Notes under the pieces: generated by a model
Told to the model about the DNA's origin: nothing
Databases searched by the model: none
What the model saw: only the letters and a program-made list of their open reading frames with translations
Shown here: positions 1-9,864 of the stretch, in pieces
How positions within the stretch are numbered: position 1 is the first letter of the stretch
Layout: each line of letters opens with the position of its first letter
Source: Candidatus Eisenbergiella stercoravium
GTDB lineage: Bacteria > Bacillota > Clostridia > Lachnospirales > Lachnospiraceae
Assembly: GCA_019113175.1 (NCBI GenBank)
Contig: DXHY01000084.1
Coordinates: 1-56,467 of the forward strand
DNA length: 56,467 bases
Direction: 5' to 3'
Program-made: the position numbers and the translations under genes

Positions 1-2
1 TT

Positions 3-129
3 CCGGAGCGTAAGCGACGGGGCGAAGAGAAATCGCGAATGCGATTTCTCTTCTGCCATCAGAGCAATTTGTGACGCTCCGGCACAAATTGCCGTGTGAA
101 AAATAAGCCATCGGGCTTATTTTTCACAC
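3..129. repeat. Cluster of perfect hairpins at the left edge
   Basis: Three perfect inverted repeats follow one another: arms at 27-37/42-52, 63-72/83-92 and 94-109/114-129. An outer pair at 3-11 (CCGGAGCGT) and 73-81 (ACGCTCCGG) encloses the first and overlaps the second. None ends in a clean T-run on the minus strand, so it is not a textbook terminator for lrgB, although it lies just past that gene. The motif GCGTAAGCGAC at 8-18 recurs in the intergenic repeats near 13.6 kb and 46.8 kb. I see no coding sequence in positions 1-151. Confidence 0.6.
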
Positions 130-151
130 TATGCCTCCGTTTCTGCTTTTT

Positions 152-829
152 TTACAAAAACATCGAAAACACCACCGTCACGATCCCGCAGATCCCGATC
201 GCGAGTCCGCTCATGGCCCCTTCCGTTTCTCCGATTTCAATGGCCTTTGATGTGCCCACCGCATGGCTGCATGCACCGATCGCAAGCCCCGCCGTCATGG
301 AGTCCTTCACCCGGAAGATACGGATCAGGAAGGGCGCCAGGATGCTTCCCATGATTCCGGTCAGAATGACCGCCGCCACCGTAATGGAAGAAATACCTCC
401 ATGACTTTCCGCGATTCCCACCGCAATGGGAGTGGTTACCGATTTGGGAAGAAGAGAATACGTCATGGCCTCGTCCAGCCCGAACAGACGGCAGAGAAGG
501 AACACGCTTCCCATGGAGGTGAGAGAACCCGCCACGCAGCCCGCCAGAATCGGAAGCCAGTTCTTCTTCAGAAGTTCCAGTCTTGTATAAACCGATACCG
601 CCAGACAACTGGTGGCCGGAGCCAGAAACATATTTATGATGCTCCCGCCCTCATTATAGCTCTCATAAGGAATTTGAAACAGCAGAAGTACCCCCGATAC
701 AAGAACGATAGCAATGATCAGGGGATTGCAGATCACAAGCCCCGTTTTTTTCTGAATCCATACACCGATGGAAAACGCCACAATACTGAGTGCAATTCCA
801 AAAAACGGAGAAGCCAGCAGTTCAGACAT
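152..829 (-). CDS. lrgB: LrgB/CidB family membrane protein
   Basis: A 225-residue, almost wholly hydrophobic protein of about seven membrane segments. It carries the conserved LrgB stretch LLPKSVTTPIAVGIAE in its middle and the late motif GLAIGACSHAVGTSKA. LrgB acts with the holin-like LrgA in the cytoplasmic membrane; the family is linked to control of murein hydrolase activity and to export of small metabolites such as pyruvate. The gene overlaps the end of lrgA by 8 bases, so the two are translationally coupled. Length is normal for the family. The family is certain; the transported substrate cannot be read from the sequence. Confidence 0.93.
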   Translation of the reverse strand: MSELLASPFFGIALSIVAFSIGVWIQKKTGLVICNPLIIAIVLVSGVLLLFQIPYESYNEGGSIINMFLAPATSCLAVSVYTRLELLKKNWLPILAGCVAGSLTSMGSVFLLCRLFGLDEAMTYSLLPKSVTTPIAVGIAESHGGISSITVAAVILTGIMGSILAPFLIRIFRVKDSMTAGLAIGACSHAVGTSKAIEIGETEGAMSGLAIGICGIVTVVFSMFL

Positions 830-1280
830 ATTCCTTCCTCCCTTCCTTTATTTTCCTTTCCGCAGTCCGGTTTTCTTCCGTTCCGGCCTTTCCTGTTATG
901 TCCACCTCAATCCGTCCGCTGTCTGCCTGCCGCCGGTTCATCAGCCAGAGGACGCCGCGGATGGTCCAGGCTGTCACCGCAAAGGTGAGAATCGTAGTAA
1001 ACAGACAGATCAGAAGCAACTTTCCCACGTTTCCGGCCAGCACGTCAAAATAATTGATGATGCTCACTCCCGCAGGAATAAAGAAAAAGGCCATATTGGA
1101 AAGCAGAAAATCCGATTTTTCCCTGATATGCTCCACCTTCAGGATTCCGAAGATGAGCAGAACAAACAGCAGAAGCATCCCGATCACACTTGCCGGAAAT
1201 GCAAAGGGCAGAAGATTTTCCACAATTTCGCTTACCCAGCACAGCGCAAAAATAATTCCAATCTGATAGATGATTTTCAT
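822..1280 (-). CDS. lrgA: LrgA/CidA family holin-like membrane protein
   Basis: A 152-residue protein with four predicted membrane segments in the first 115 residues (first near 5-40, then about 60-80 and 88-113) and a charged cytoplasmic tail. FPASVIGMLLLF and the central FFFIPAGVSIINYF are typical of LrgA/CidA, the holin-like partner of LrgB. The tail of some 35 residues after the last segment is longer than in many homologues. The gene starts 24 bases after the stop of the upstream hydrolase gene and overlaps lrgB, suggesting one transcript. Confidence 0.92.
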   Translation of the reverse strand: MKIIYQIGIIFALCWVSEIVENLLPFAFPASVIGMLLLFVLLIFGILKVEHIREKSDFLLSNMAFFFIPAGVSIINYFDVLAGNVGKLLLICLFTTILTFAVTAWTIRGVLWLMNRRQADSGRIEVDITGKAGTEENRTAERKIKEGRKEYV

Positions 1281-1304
1281 AAGTACACGAACTCCCTCTT
1301 ATTT

Positions 1305-1826
1305 TTAATTCAGGCTGATCTGACACATCTTCATCGTCAGAAGCGCCGCCTCATGACTTTCCGGCGTCACACCCGCGCAGCAGGACGGATCCACGCTGAT
1401 CCTGGTCTCCGGCAGCCGCGCTTTTAACAGAAGCGCGTTGGACACCACGCAGATGTCCGTGCACAGACCCACCAGCTCGATCTCCAGCTCTTCCCTCTCA
1501 CTTTCCCTGTACAGAAGCTCTGCCAGCTCAAGGGAAGCGAAGGTGGGCTTGTCCACGATCACCGCATGGGGCATGGCCTTCCGAATCTCTTTCCGGATCT
1601 GCCATCCCTCACTTCCCCGGATACAGTGAGGGACAGGCAGATTCCTCCCCTCGCTGGTTTCCAGATAATCCTCATCATGAGTATCTCTTGTGGCATAAAT
1701 GCAGTCCTCAGGATATGTGCGGATCTTCTCCGCAACCCTGCCGACGATCGCCTGCGCCTCCTTCGTTCCCAGCGCTCCGTCGATGAAATCATTCTGCATG
1801 TCCACTACCACCAGTATTTTTTTCAT
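1305..1826 (-). CDS. Isochorismatase-family cysteine hydrolase (nicotinamidase-like)
   Basis: A 173-residue protein of the isochorismatase superfamily. The expected catalytic triad is visible: D9 in VVVDMQNDF, K93 and C126 in the GLCTDICV motif. D48 and H50 of the RDTHD segment, with H67, fit the metal site of PncA-type nicotinamidases. PncA converts nicotinamide to nicotinate for NAD salvage; that role is plausible but the superfamily also hydrolyses other amides. It lies 64 bases after mfd and just ahead of lrgA on the same strand. The symbol is left empty because substrate specificity is not proven. Confidence 0.88.
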   Translation of the reverse strand: MKKILVVVDMQNDFIDGALGTKEAQAIVGRVAEKIRTYPEDCIYATRDTHDEDYLETSEGRNLPVPHCIRGSEGWQIRKEIRKAMPHAVIVDKPTFASLELAELLYRESEREELEIELVGLCTDICVVSNALLLKARLPETRISVDPSCCAGVTPESHEAALLTMKMCQISLN

Positions 1827-1890
1827 ACTCTATCCTTTCCGGCGCGATCCCACGCCCTGTTGTCATCCATTCTCCCCATTTTCCCTTTTT

Positions 1891-4800
1891 TCAGACCACA
1901 TTCTGCGCGCCATTCTCAAGCTTCAGAAGCTGTTCCATATCGGATAGCAGCTTCTCCGTCAGCTCCAGCAGCTTCTCCGCGTCCTTTTCCACCAGACCCT
2001 CCTTTTTAAAGCGCAGCAGAAAATAGGGCGTTCCCTTCGCCGTAAAGGTCAGGGATGAGCCGTACAGGCGAAGCAGCCCGGGAATATTTTCCACACGTAA
2101 GAATGCGTCCGGACGGAGCTGAAGCTTCAGCGCTCCCTCCCGGTTCTTCACTTCGTCCCGGCTCTTCACCTCGGTGATATAAAGAGAGTGGGCCTTTACC
2201 CGGATCAGGGCGATCCGGAGCAGATTTTCCACGCAGACGGGCACCTCTCCGAACCGGTCCAGAAGCTCCTCCTTCATATCCTCGCTCTCCGCGGGAGTTT
2301 CCACCCCCGCAATCCGCTTATAGATATCCAGCTTCTGCTGCTCGTTGACGATGTAGGCGGACGGAATATAGGCATCCACATCCAGCTCCACGGTGGTCGC
2401 AAAATCCGCCGTGCGGGTCTCACCCTTCAGGGTTTTCACCGCATCGTTCAGCATCTTGCAGTACAGATCGTACCCCACCGCCTCCATGTGGCCGGACTGC
2501 CTTTTTCCGAGCAGATTACCCGCGCCGCGGATCTCCAGGTCCCGCATGGCGATCTTGAAGCCGCTTCCCAGCTCGGTGAATTCCCGGATGGCGGACAGAC
2601 GTTTTTCCGCAATCTCCTTTAACATCTTATCCCGCTTATACATCAGAAACGCATAGGCGGTGCGTCCGGAACGGCCCACCCGGCCCCGGAGCTGATAGAG
2701 CTGGGAAAGGCCCAGCTGATCCGCATCGTGAATGATCATGGTGTTCACGTTGGAAATGTCCAGCCCCGTCTCGATGATGGTGGTGGAAACAAGCACATCG
2801 ATTTCCCCGTTGATGAAATCATACATGATCCGTTCCAACTCGTGCTCCTTCATCTGCCCGTGAGCAAAGGCCACATTCGCCTCCGGCACCAGCTTCTGAA
2901 TGGACGCCGCCATATCCGCAATGGTGTTTACCCGGTTATAGACATAGTACACCTGTCCGTCTCTGGCAAGCTCCCGGACGATGGCCTCCCGCACCATTTC
3001 CTCGTTATATTCGCAGACAAAGGTCTGGATGGGCTGACGGTCCCCCGGCGCTTCCTCCAGCACGCTCATGTCCCGGATGCCGATGAGGGACATATGAAGG
3101 GTCCGGGGAATGGGAGTCGCGGTCAGCGTCAGCACATCCACATCCTCCTTCAGCTTCTTGATCTTCTCCTTGTGTGCCACGCCGAAGCGCTGCTCCTCAT
3201 CGATGATCAGAAGGCCCAGATCCTTGAACTGAATGTCGGAGGACAAAATGCGGTGGGTGCCGATCAGAATGTCCACCTGACCCTTGCGCAGATCCGTCAC
3301 CGTTTTTTTCTGCTCCGTGCTCGTGCGGAACCTGCTCATCAGATCGATGCGCACGGGAAAATCCTTCATCCTCTGCTGAAAGGTGTTATAGTGCTGCTGG
3401 GCAAGAATGGTGGTGGGCACCAGAAAAGCCACCTGCTTTCCATCCTGGACCGCCTTAAAGGCAGCCCGGATGGCGATCTCCGTCTTGCCATAGCCCACAT
3501 CCCCGCAGATCAGTCGGTCCATGATTTTGTGGCTTTCCATGTCCTCCTTGGTGGCGGCGATGGCAGAAAGCTGATCCTCCGTTTCCTCGAAGGGGAACAT
3601 TTCCTCAAATTCCTTCTGCCAGACCGTATCCTGGCCGAAGGCAAATCCCTCCTTCTGCTGCCTGACCGCGTACAGCTCCACCAGATCCTTCGCCACCTCG
3701 TCCACGGCACTGCGCACCTTCGACTTGGTACGGGTCCATTCCTGGGTGCCCAGCTTGTTCAGCTTAGGCGTCTTGGCAGCGTCCGCGGAAGCATACTTCT
3801 GGATCACATCCAGGCCGGTGGCGAGCACGTACAGATTTCCGCCGTCCCGATAGGAAATCTTGATGTAGTCCTTGACGGTGCCGTTCATCTCCACCTTTTC
3901 AATGCCCTGATAGATTCCGAGCCCGTGGGTTTCATGCACCACATAGTCGCCCACCTTCAGTTCGGCAAAATCCTGGATCTTCTGACCTTCAAACTGCCTG
4001 CGGCGCTTCTTTTTTTTCTTCTGCGCCCCGAAAATGTCGCTCTCCGTGATGACCACGAATTTCAGCAGGGGATATTCAAAGCCCCTGCTCACATGGCCGT
4101 AAAACAGTTCCACCTCTCCCGGCCGTACCTCTCTGTCTCCATCCTCGCTGTAAAAGCTGGAAAGCCCTTCCGCCTGCAGATCCTCCGCAAGCCGCTTCGC
4201 CCGGGTCCGGGAGGGGGATAAAAGCAGCACCCGGCTGCCGTTTTTCTTATACCGCTTCAGATCCGCCGTCAACGCCTCAAAGCTGTTGTTGTAGGGGGAC
4301 ATGCTTTTTACATTCACATCAAACCGCTTCTGCGGAGTGACGAGAGAGTTTCTGGCATCCATCGCGGAAAGCAGCACCGTGCGCAGGCCGCTCAAAAAGG
4401 AGGCCGTCTGCTCGCAGCCGTACAGAAGATCCGCCTGCCCTGGCAGAATATAGCCCTTTTCCAGCCGGTGGCTCATGCTCTCCCGAAACTCCAGCTCCAC
4501 CGCCTCTCCCTGCTCCTTCAGCCTCCCCGGCTCGTCCAGAAACACGCAGGTATACCGGTCGGGGAAAAAACGCAGGAAGGACACCGTATCCTCATAAAAA
4601 TAACGGATATAGCTTTCCAGATTCGCCGCCGCGGAAAGCTCCCTCACCTGCTCGGAAAGCTCTCTTATCTGTCCGGTGATCCGGGCCGCCTCCTCGGTGT
4701 GAAAATCCTCCCGCAGCTTTGCCGCAAACGCCTTCGCCTCCGTCTCAATCCGTTTTAACCCGTCAAGCTTCTGCCGCCTGTCCAGCACCATCTCCGTGGC

Positions 4801-5466
4801 CGGATAGATGTCAACCATGGACAGCTTCTCCACGCTCCTCTGGCTTCCCAGATCAAAGGAGCGGATGGAATCCACCTCTTCTCCCCACAGCTCGATGCGG
4901 TAAGGATTTTCCTCCGTCAGATCGAACACGTCAATGATGCCGCCCCGGATGGAAAACTGGCCCGGTGCCTCCACCTGCCAGTTTTTTTCATAGCCCATCC
5001 GGGAAAGCTGTTCGGAAAGCTCCGTCTCATCCACAGTGCTGTCCGCGTCGATGTGGATGACCGCATCCGCGATCTCCTCCAGCGGCACCTGCGGGCTCAT
5101 CAGTGCGGCAAAGGTGGTCACCACCGTCACCGGTCTTCCCTCAATCAGCTTCCGCAGCACCTTCATCCGGTCCGCAACCAGCTGATTGCCGTGGATATCC
5201 GCCTGATAAAAAATCAGATCCTTGGCCGGATACAGCACCGTACTTTTATCATAAAACTGATATTCCTCATAGATTTCCCTGGCCCTCAGATCGCTGTAGG
5301 TAACAATGACCTTATAGAGAAAATCCTCGCTCAGTCCACAGGCCAGATGAAGCTTCTGCGCGTCCGTACAGCCTATGTAGCCGATACTGGCCTTTTCCTT
5401 TTTCAAAAGGGACTGGCCCTCCTCAAACTCCGCCAGCTCATAAAGTGGTGCCGTTAATGCCTTCAT
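1891..5466 (-). CDS. mfd: Transcription-repair coupling factor Mfd
   Basis: A 1191-residue protein of full family length. The N-terminal third is the UvrB-like damage-recognition region ([12 protein letters not shown] near 170-180). The RNA-polymerase-interacting domain follows around 510-580 ([18 protein letters not shown]). A superfamily 2 translocase comes next, with Walker A GDVGYGKT (K661) and DEEQ box at 756-759. The TRCF C-terminal domain closes the protein. Mfd pushes stalled RNA polymerase off the template and recruits UvrA for strand-specific repair. Its ribosome binding site, AGGAG, lies in the last codons of pth, so pth-mfd are coupled as in many Firmicutes. Confidence 0.98.
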   Translation of the reverse strand: MKALTAPLYELAEFEEGQSLLKKEKASIGYIGCTDAQKLHLACGLSEDFLYKVIVTYSDLRAREIYEEYQFYDKSTVLYPAKDLIFYQADIHGNQLVADRMKVLRKLIEGRPVTVVTTFAALMSPQVPLEEIADAVIHIDADSTVDETELSEQLSRMGYEKNWQVEAPGQFSIRGGIIDVFDLTEENPYRIELWGEEVDSIRSFDLGSQRSVEKLSMVDIYPATEMVLDRRQKLDGLKRIETEAKAFAAKLREDFHTEEAARITGQIRELSEQVRELSAAANLESYIRYFYEDTVSFLRFFPDRYTCVFLDEPGRLKEQGEAVELEFRESMSHRLEKGYILPGQADLLYGCEQTASFLSGLRTVLLSAMDARNSLVTPQKRFDVNVKSMSPYNNSFEALTADLKRYKKNGSRVLLLSPSRTRAKRLAEDLQAEGLSSFYSEDGDREVRPGEVELFYGHVSRGFEYPLLKFVVITESDIFGAQKKKKKRRRQFEGQKIQDFAELKVGDYVVHETHGLGIYQGIEKVEMNGTVKDYIKISYRDGGNLYVLATGLDVIQKYASADAAKTPKLNKLGTQEWTRTKSKVRSAVDEVAKDLVELYAVRQQKEGFAFGQDTVWQKEFEEMFPFEETEDQLSAIAATKEDMESHKIMDRLICGDVGYGKTEIAIRAAFKAVQDGKQVAFLVPTTILAQQHYNTFQQRMKDFPVRIDLMSRFRTSTEQKKTVTDLRKGQVDILIGTHRILSSDIQFKDLGLLIIDEEQRFGVAHKEKIKKLKEDVDVLTLTATPIPRTLHMSLIGIRDMSVLEEAPGDRQPIQTFVCEYNEEMVREAIVRELARDGQVYYVYNRVNTIADMAASIQKLVPEANVAFAHGQMKEHELERIMYDFINGEIDVLVSTTIIETGLDISNVNTMIIHDADQLGLSQLYQLRGRVGRSGRTAYAFLMYKRDKMLKEIAEKRLSAIREFTELGSGFKIAMRDLEIRGAGNLLGKRQSGHMEAVGYDLYCKMLNDAVKTLKGETRTADFATTVELDVDAYIPSAYIVNEQQKLDIYKRIAGVETPAESEDMKEELLDRFGEVPVCVENLLRIALIRVKAHSLYITEVKSRDEVKNREGALKLQLRPDAFLRVENIPGLLRLYGSSLTFTAKGTPYFLLRFKKEGLVEKDAEKLLELTEKLLSDMEQLLKLENGAQNVV

Positions 5467-5473
5467 CCCGCTT

Positions 5474-6061
5474 TTACTCCTGCTCCATTTCCTTCCGCTT
5501 CTGATTATAACGGTTCATCGCCGCATCCGGCCCTTCCGTCAGAACCGCGACCGCCGCCTCCGCCGCCTGCCGGACGCTCTCGTCCATGATCTTCCGTTCC
5601 GCCGCCGGAAAATGCCCCAGCACATAATCCGCAAGATCCCGTCCCGCAGGCTTTTCTCCCACGCCTACCCTAAGCCGCATGAAATCCTGGGTTCCCAGAT
5701 TGGCAATGATATTTTTCAGCCCGTTATGGCCTCCCGCGCTTCCCTTTTTACGGATGCGCAGCTGCCCCACATCCAGGCTGATGTCGTCGCAGATCACCAG
5801 AAGCTGCGTTTCCGGATCTTCCTTATAATAATCTATGATCTCCCGAAGACTTTCACCACTCAGATTCATATAGGTCAGAGGCTTTGCCAGAAGCACCTTC
5901 TGCCCCTCAATCACACCTTTCCCCACCAGCGCACGGTGCTTTCTGTCGATCACCCGGATGCCGTAGCGGTCCGCCAGAGCGTCAACCACTTCAAAGCCCA
6001 CGTTGTGTCTGGTATTTTCATATTCCTTTTTGGGATTTCCCAAACCTGCAATGATAAACAT
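5474..6061 (-). CDS. pth: Peptidyl-tRNA hydrolase
   Basis: A 195-residue protein beginning MFIIAGLGNPKKEYENTRHN. It recycles peptidyl-tRNA released from ribosomes by cleaving the ester bond. The Pth signature is complete: GLGNPKKEYENTRHNVGF holds the catalytic His of TRHN, and the conserved segments KPLTYMNLSG and GSAGGHNGLKNI follow. I chose the start at 6061 because GGAGG sits just upstream and homologues begin there. The frame is open for 22 more codons to 6127, but that stretch is unlike the family and would make the protein too long. mfd follows 7 bases later. Confidence 0.96.
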   Translation of the reverse strand: MFIIAGLGNPKKEYENTRHNVGFEVVDALADRYGIRVIDRKHRALVGKGVIEGQKVLLAKPLTYMNLSGESLREIIDYYKEDPETQLLVICDDISLDVGQLRIRKKGSAGGHNGLKNIIANLGTQDFMRLRVGVGEKPAGRDLADYVLGHFPAAERKIMDESVRQAAEAAVAVLTEGPDAAMNRYNQKRKEMEQE

Positions 6062-6133
6062 TTTTTCCTCCATATTAAAACGCTTTGTGCCAGAGCACGC
6101 GCGAAAAGCCGTTTCCATCTTCTGCATCTTTCC

Positions 6134-6163
6134 AGTTTAAGCCATAAAAACAGATTCTGTCAA
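6134..6163 (-). promoter_or_regulatory. Candidate promoter for pth-mfd
   Basis: On the minus strand TTGACA (6158-6163) is followed after 18 bases by TAAACT (6134-6139), a four-of-six match to the -10 consensus. It lies about 75 bases ahead of the chosen pth start. The -35 is perfect and the -10 is weak. Confidence 0.45.
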
Positions 6164-6289
6164 TGCCGCGGCCATATGGCTGACTGCAGCAGCGGCCGTG
6201 TGGCTGCCCAAAATGACAGTACAACTATTGAAGCACACTGAATTCATACCATTAAAAACCCGAAAACCGCTTTGCCAACCGTACTTTCC

Positions 6290-7099
6290 TCAATCCCCTT
6301 CACCTGAAACACTTCTGCAGAATACATACAGATCCTTTTCCGAATACTCTTCCCGGTATTCATATCCCAGCCGGTTAAAGTCCTTCAGCCCTTCCGGCGC
6401 CAAAATCCTGTGTTCCGCCGCAAAGCGCACCATCTCCCCGCGGGCCATTTTGGCATGGGTACCCTTCTGAATCACAGGCGAAAAAGCCTTTTCGGCTTTT
6501 TCCAGAACTCCGGCCTGATGGCCCGCGTCTTCCTTTCTCTGTTCTTCCCCGAAAACACAGGTCACATACCGCATTTCCTTTTCCAGATATTTTTCCACAC
6601 AGAGCGCATATTCCCTGGACGCCAGATTCACAATGCAGTCCGTCTCTGCGGCCAGATACTCATACAGGCTCCGTCCCCAGAATGCGTACAGACTGCCCGC
6701 ATCCGATGCCTTCGCCTGCATCTCCAGCCGATAGGGAACCACCCCGTCCAGCGGCCGCAGAATTCCGTAAAAGCCTGACAGAATACGCACATGCTCCTGC
6801 ACATAATCCCACTGCCCGTCCTCAAACACCGCGGGCGCCATGTACTGATACTGAATGCCCTCGTAGGAAAGAAACGCCGGAGTCAGATTCCGCTTCAGCT
6901 CCGTTTTTTCCAGCTGCGCATACGCCTCCTGAGCGATTTTATCCGAACATTTCCACACCGCCTTCATCTCGGAAAGGCTCCTTTTTCTCATCCAGTCCAG
7001 AAGCTCCTGCGTTCGGTCCAGATAAGCCGGAAGGCCGGCAGGCGCAAGGGTATCCGTATCCGTTTTCATTTTTTTCGCCGGGGATATGATAAAACGCAT
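6290..7099 (-). CDS. yaaA: Peroxide stress protein YaaA (DUF328/UPF0246)
   Basis: A 269-residue protein of normal family length beginning MRFIISPAKKM, the YaaA hallmark. Further family segments are IQYQYMAPAVF, LSGFYGILRPLDGVVPYRLEMQ and VNLASREY. YaaA binds DNA and lowers free intracellular iron during hydrogen peroxide stress in Escherichia coli; its role in anaerobes is less clear. It stands alone between pth and the sigma-factor operon, which runs the other way. A GGAGG lies upstream of the ATG at a rather long spacing of about 13 bases. Confidence 0.93.
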   Translation of the reverse strand: MRFIISPAKKMKTDTDTLAPAGLPAYLDRTQELLDWMRKRSLSEMKAVWKCSDKIAQEAYAQLEKTELKRNLTPAFLSYEGIQYQYMAPAVFEDGQWDYVQEHVRILSGFYGILRPLDGVVPYRLEMQAKASDAGSLYAFWGRSLYEYLAAETDCIVNLASREYALCVEKYLEKEMRYVTCVFGEEQRKEDAGHQAGVLEKAEKAFSPVIQKGTHAKMARGEMVRFAAEHRILAPEGLKDFNRLGYEYREEYSEKDLYVFCRSVSGEGD

Positions 7100-7243
7100 T
7101 TTTTAATTACTACCTCCATACCGAAACGTTACGCTGAGACTGCGCGCAGCAGAGCCGCGACATATACCAACGCTTTTCTTTTTCTCATTCCAATGCTATA
7201 CTTTCCAATGCCATACTAACTTTTATCATTTTTTTGAAAATAA

Positions 7244-7275
7244 CGCAAACTATTTTTCTTCCCGGACAGTCTAAT
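7244..7275 (+). promoter_or_regulatory. Candidate ECF-type autoregulatory promoter
   Basis: CGCAAACT at 7244-7251 and CAGTCTAAT at 7267-7275 have the spacing and look of an ECF sigma promoter (AAC-type -35, GTCTA-type -10) ahead of the sigma-factor gene. ECF factors often transcribe their own operon. Two perfect hairpins follow in the leader: an AAGAATCCC/GGGATTCTT pair near 7320-7340 and a TGTCGCC/GGCGACA pair near 7353-7370. No sigma-A promoter of similar quality is seen. Confidence 0.4.
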
Positions 7276-7385
7276 AGATGAAAGCAAGGCGGAAGGCGGC
7301 CTGGCGGCCGGCTTCCTGCAAGAATCCCTTCGGGATTCTTCTTGAATAAATGTCGCCTGACGGCGACAGAAAGTGAGGAAAATTC

Positions 7386-7859
7386 ATGACAGCAAAACAG
7401 TTTGCCCGGCGCATGGAAGAATCCCAGGCAAAATTCTACAGGCTGGCATACTGCTACGTCAAAAATGAACATGACGCGCTGGAGATTCTCTCTGAGGCCA
7501 CCTACCGGGGCTTCATCCATCTTAAGCGCCTGGAAAAGCCGGAATTTTTTGACACCTGGATGAGCCGCATCATCATCAACTGTGCCTGCGATCTTCTGAA
7601 AAAACAGAACCGGTACGATTTTCAGGAGCCTGACGACTCTCTTCCCGCCAGGGAAGAGGACCTTTCCGTGGATGACAGGCTCGACCTGTATCAGGCGCTG
7701 GACACCCTTTCTCCGGATGAAAAATCCCTGATCATCCTGAAATATTTCGAGGACAGGAGCTTCCGGGAAATCTCGTCCATCCTGAAGCTCCCGGAAAGTA
7801 CGGTGAAAACCCGGCTTTACCGCATCATCGGAAAGCTTCGGGCCGCCATTCTTGTCTGA
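7386..7859 (+). CDS. ECF-type RNA polymerase sigma factor
   Basis: A 157-residue sigma-70 family protein of ECF size. Region 2 spans about residues 10-75 (FYRLAYCYVKNEHDALEILSEA, then FDTWMSRIIINCACDLLKK). Region 4 spans about 100-155 (LDTLSPDEKSLIILKYFEDRSFREISSIL and the helix-turn-helix LPESTVKTRLYR). It directs RNA polymerase to a small stress regulon, and resembles the SigV/SigW-like factors of Firmicutes. GAGGAAAATTC precedes the ATG. The next gene, 24 bases downstream, encodes a membrane protein in the usual anti-sigma position. Confidence 0.92.
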   Translation: MTAKQFARRMEESQAKFYRLAYCYVKNEHDALEILSEATYRGFIHLKRLEKPEFFDTWMSRIIINCACDLLKKQNRYDFQEPDDSLPAREEDLSVDDRLDLYQALDTLSPDEKSLIILKYFEDRSFREISSILKLPESTVKTRLYRIIGKLRAAILV

Positions 7860-7883
7860 AATTCGAGAAAGGAGCGCATTTGT

Positions 7884-9365
7884 ATGAATAAAGGAAAAGA
7901 AAACTATCAGAACATCCCCCTGCCGGACGGTCTTTCCAACGCCGTCCAGAAAGGTATAAAGAAAGGAAAGAGACATATGGAAAAAAAATGGATTGCCGCT
8001 ATCGGTACACTTGCCGCCGCCTGCGTTCTGGGCTTCGTCGTTCTCAGGGTTCTTCCCTCTGACCTGCGCACACCGCAGGAGGGCGATGCTGCATCCCAGT
8101 CACGCATGGTTCCTTCCGACGGACAGACACCGGAGGCAGCGGCGTTCACCGCCACGGAAAACCCGGACGATGCTTCCGCCGCTTCTGTTTCTCCGGAGGA
8201 TTCTGCCGCAGCTGCGGAAAACACCGCTCCATCCTCCATCCGTGTATACGGCACGGTAACGCAGATCGAGAATGGACAGATTCTGCTGGAAAATGATGAG
8301 GAGGGCGCGGCTTACCCTCAGATTCTCCTGAACCTTACGGATGATACCCTGATTCTCTCCGGTGAGGATTGCAGCCAAAAGACGCTTTCCGACATCACGG
8401 TGGGCGATACCCTGTACGCCGACATCAGCCCGGCCATGACCAGGAGCCTTCCGCCCATGGCAAACACCTTTGCCGTTTTCTGTGAAATTCCGGAAGACAC
8501 CGCCGTTCCCACCTATGCACAGATCACCGATATCAGCACAGGAGATGACGGATACCTTCGCATCACTACCGATCATGAGCTGATCCTGATCCCCGGAGAG
8601 GACACAATCGTTCTTTCCCTGGATGGAATGGATACCCTTTCCGTTTCCGACCTGGCTGTTGGAGATACCATCCTGGCAAAATACCAGATCATGACCATGA
8701 GCATTCCTGCCCAGACCAGCCCTGAGGAAATCCGCCTTGTGGCAAAGTCGTCCGATCAGACTGCTGAACAGGCGGCTGACTCTTCAGATACTGCCGCAGC
8801 GCCTGAAAATATCTCTTCTTCCATTCGGGTTAACGGAACGGTAACGCAGATCGAAGACGGTCAGATTCTGCTGGAAAATAATGAGGAAGGTGCGGCTTAT
8901 CCCCAGGTTCTTCTGAACATCACGGAGGATACCCTGATTCTCTCCGCTTCAGATTACAGCCAGAAGGCGCTTTCCGACATCACGGTGGGCGATACTCTGT
9001 ACGCTGACATCAGTCCTGCCATGACCAGAAGCATCCCTCCCATGTCAAACGCCATTATAGTATTCTGCGATGTGACAGACGACACCGTCATCCCCACCTG
9101 TGCGCAGATCACGGATATTCAGACCGCTGAAGATGGACAGGTAACCATCATCACCGACCAGAACCTGAATCTGCTTCCAAATGAAAACACCAGAGTTCTC
9201 AGTCTGGACGGCAGCTCAGAGCTTTCCATTTCCGATCTGGCCATCGGGGATACCATTCTCGCCCGTTTCCAGATCATGACAGCCAGCATCCCTGCCCAGG
9301 CCAATCCGGAAGAAATCCGGGTAGCCGCAAAGGCCGGTGATGCACAGACCAGCTCCGTCCAGTAA
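7884..9365 (+). CDS. Probable membrane anti-sigma factor with duplicated extracellular unit
   Basis: A 493-residue protein. The first 35 residues are cytoplasmic (IPLPDGLSNAVQKGIKKGKR resembles the start of RsiV-like anti-sigma proteins). One membrane segment follows at about 37-55 and the rest lies outside the cell. After a low-complexity Ala/Ser/Glu linker come two copies of a 170-residue unit, starting near S117 and S312 with a period of 195 residues (585 bases). Both begin SSIRV.GTVTQIE and share GQILLEN, DITVGDTLYADISPAMTRS and GDTILA. I recognise no named domain in the unit. Position after the sigma gene suggests it sequesters that factor until an envelope signal arrives. Confidence 0.75.
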   Translation: MNKGKENYQNIPLPDGLSNAVQKGIKKGKRHMEKKWIAAIGTLAAACVLGFVVLRVLPSDLRTPQEGDAASQSRMVPSDGQTPEAAAFTATENPDDASAASVSPEDSAAAAENTAPSSIRVYGTVTQIENGQILLENDEEGAAYPQILLNLTDDTLILSGEDCSQKTLSDITVGDTLYADISPAMTRSLPPMANTFAVFCEIPEDTAVPTYAQITDISTGDDGYLRITTDHELILIPGEDTIVLSLDGMDTLSVSDLAVGDTILAKYQIMTMSIPAQTSPEEIRLVAKSSDQTAEQAADSSDTAAAPENISSSIRVNGTVTQIEDGQILLENNEEGAAYPQVLLNITEDTLILSASDYSQKALSDITVGDTLYADISPAMTRSIPPMSNAIIVFCDVTDDTVIPTCAQITDIQTAEDGQVTIITDQNLNLLPNENTRVLSLDGSSELSISDLAIGDTILARFQIMTASIPAQANPEEIRVAAKAGDAQTSSVQ

Positions 9366-9397
9366 CATTTCAGACGGACACTCAGCCGAAGCCCTAT

Positions 9398-9442
9398 AGC
9401 CGTTGTGGTTCAGACAGTTTTGAACTGCAGCGGCTTTTTTTA
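9398..9442 (+). terminator. Rho-independent terminator
   Basis: The stem AGCCGTTGTGGTTCA pairs imperfectly with TTGAACTGCAGCGGCT and is followed by seven T residues. It closes the sigma/anti-sigma operon. Confidence 0.88.
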
Positions 9443-9522
9443 TAGCAAATGCTATGATTTCAATGATAAACCCGCCGGTCTGTGATACATTGGATGCAGG
9501 CCAGACAATCAGGGAGATTCTT

Positions 9523-9864
9523 ATGGAAATTCACGGAAAAATACTCATCGCGGACGATGATCCGGAAATCCGGAACATCCTCCGGATGCTTCTGGAGGAA
9601 GAGGGATATCAGGTCATTTTCGCCGAAAACGGGGAAGAAGTCCTGAAAAAAGCGGACGGCACAATAGACCTGTTTATTTTGGATGTCAATATGCCGGTAA
9701 TATCCGGCTTTGCCGCAGGCGCTGAGCTGCGGAAGCAGACCTATGCGCCCATGATCTTTCTCACCGCCTATTCCGGAGAATCTGACAATGCGATCGGCTG
9801 TTCCGCCGGAGCGGACGATTATATCGTAAAGCCATTTCCAACGCGGAGCTTCTGCTTCGGATGA
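9523..9864 (+). pseudogene. Response-regulator receiver domain, frameshifted
   Basis: A CheY-like receiver domain starting at the ATG after GGGAGATTCTT. The acidic pocket (ILIADDDPE), the phosphoacceptor Asp in LFILDVNMP, the Thr of IFLTAYS and the Lys of IVKPF are all present. After KPF the frame runs to a stop within eight codons. In the next frame the expected OmpR-type continuation SNAELLLRMKALLRRAKHY appears directly, so one base has been lost near 9836. No DNA-binding domain follows; the shifted frame instead enters a hydrophobic region. The gene is therefore broken, and probably also lost its effector part by deletion. A sequencing error at the shift is possible. Confidence 0.75.

Noticed and set aside
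2728-4221. A 497-codon open frame on the plus strand
   Set aside because: It lies wholly opposite mfd and its translation is His/Leu/Gly-rich without any recognisable family; it is a shadow of codon usage in a real gene.
7185-7976. A 263-codon open frame on the minus strand
   Set aside because: It is opposite the ECF sigma-factor gene, whose sigma-70 domains are clear.
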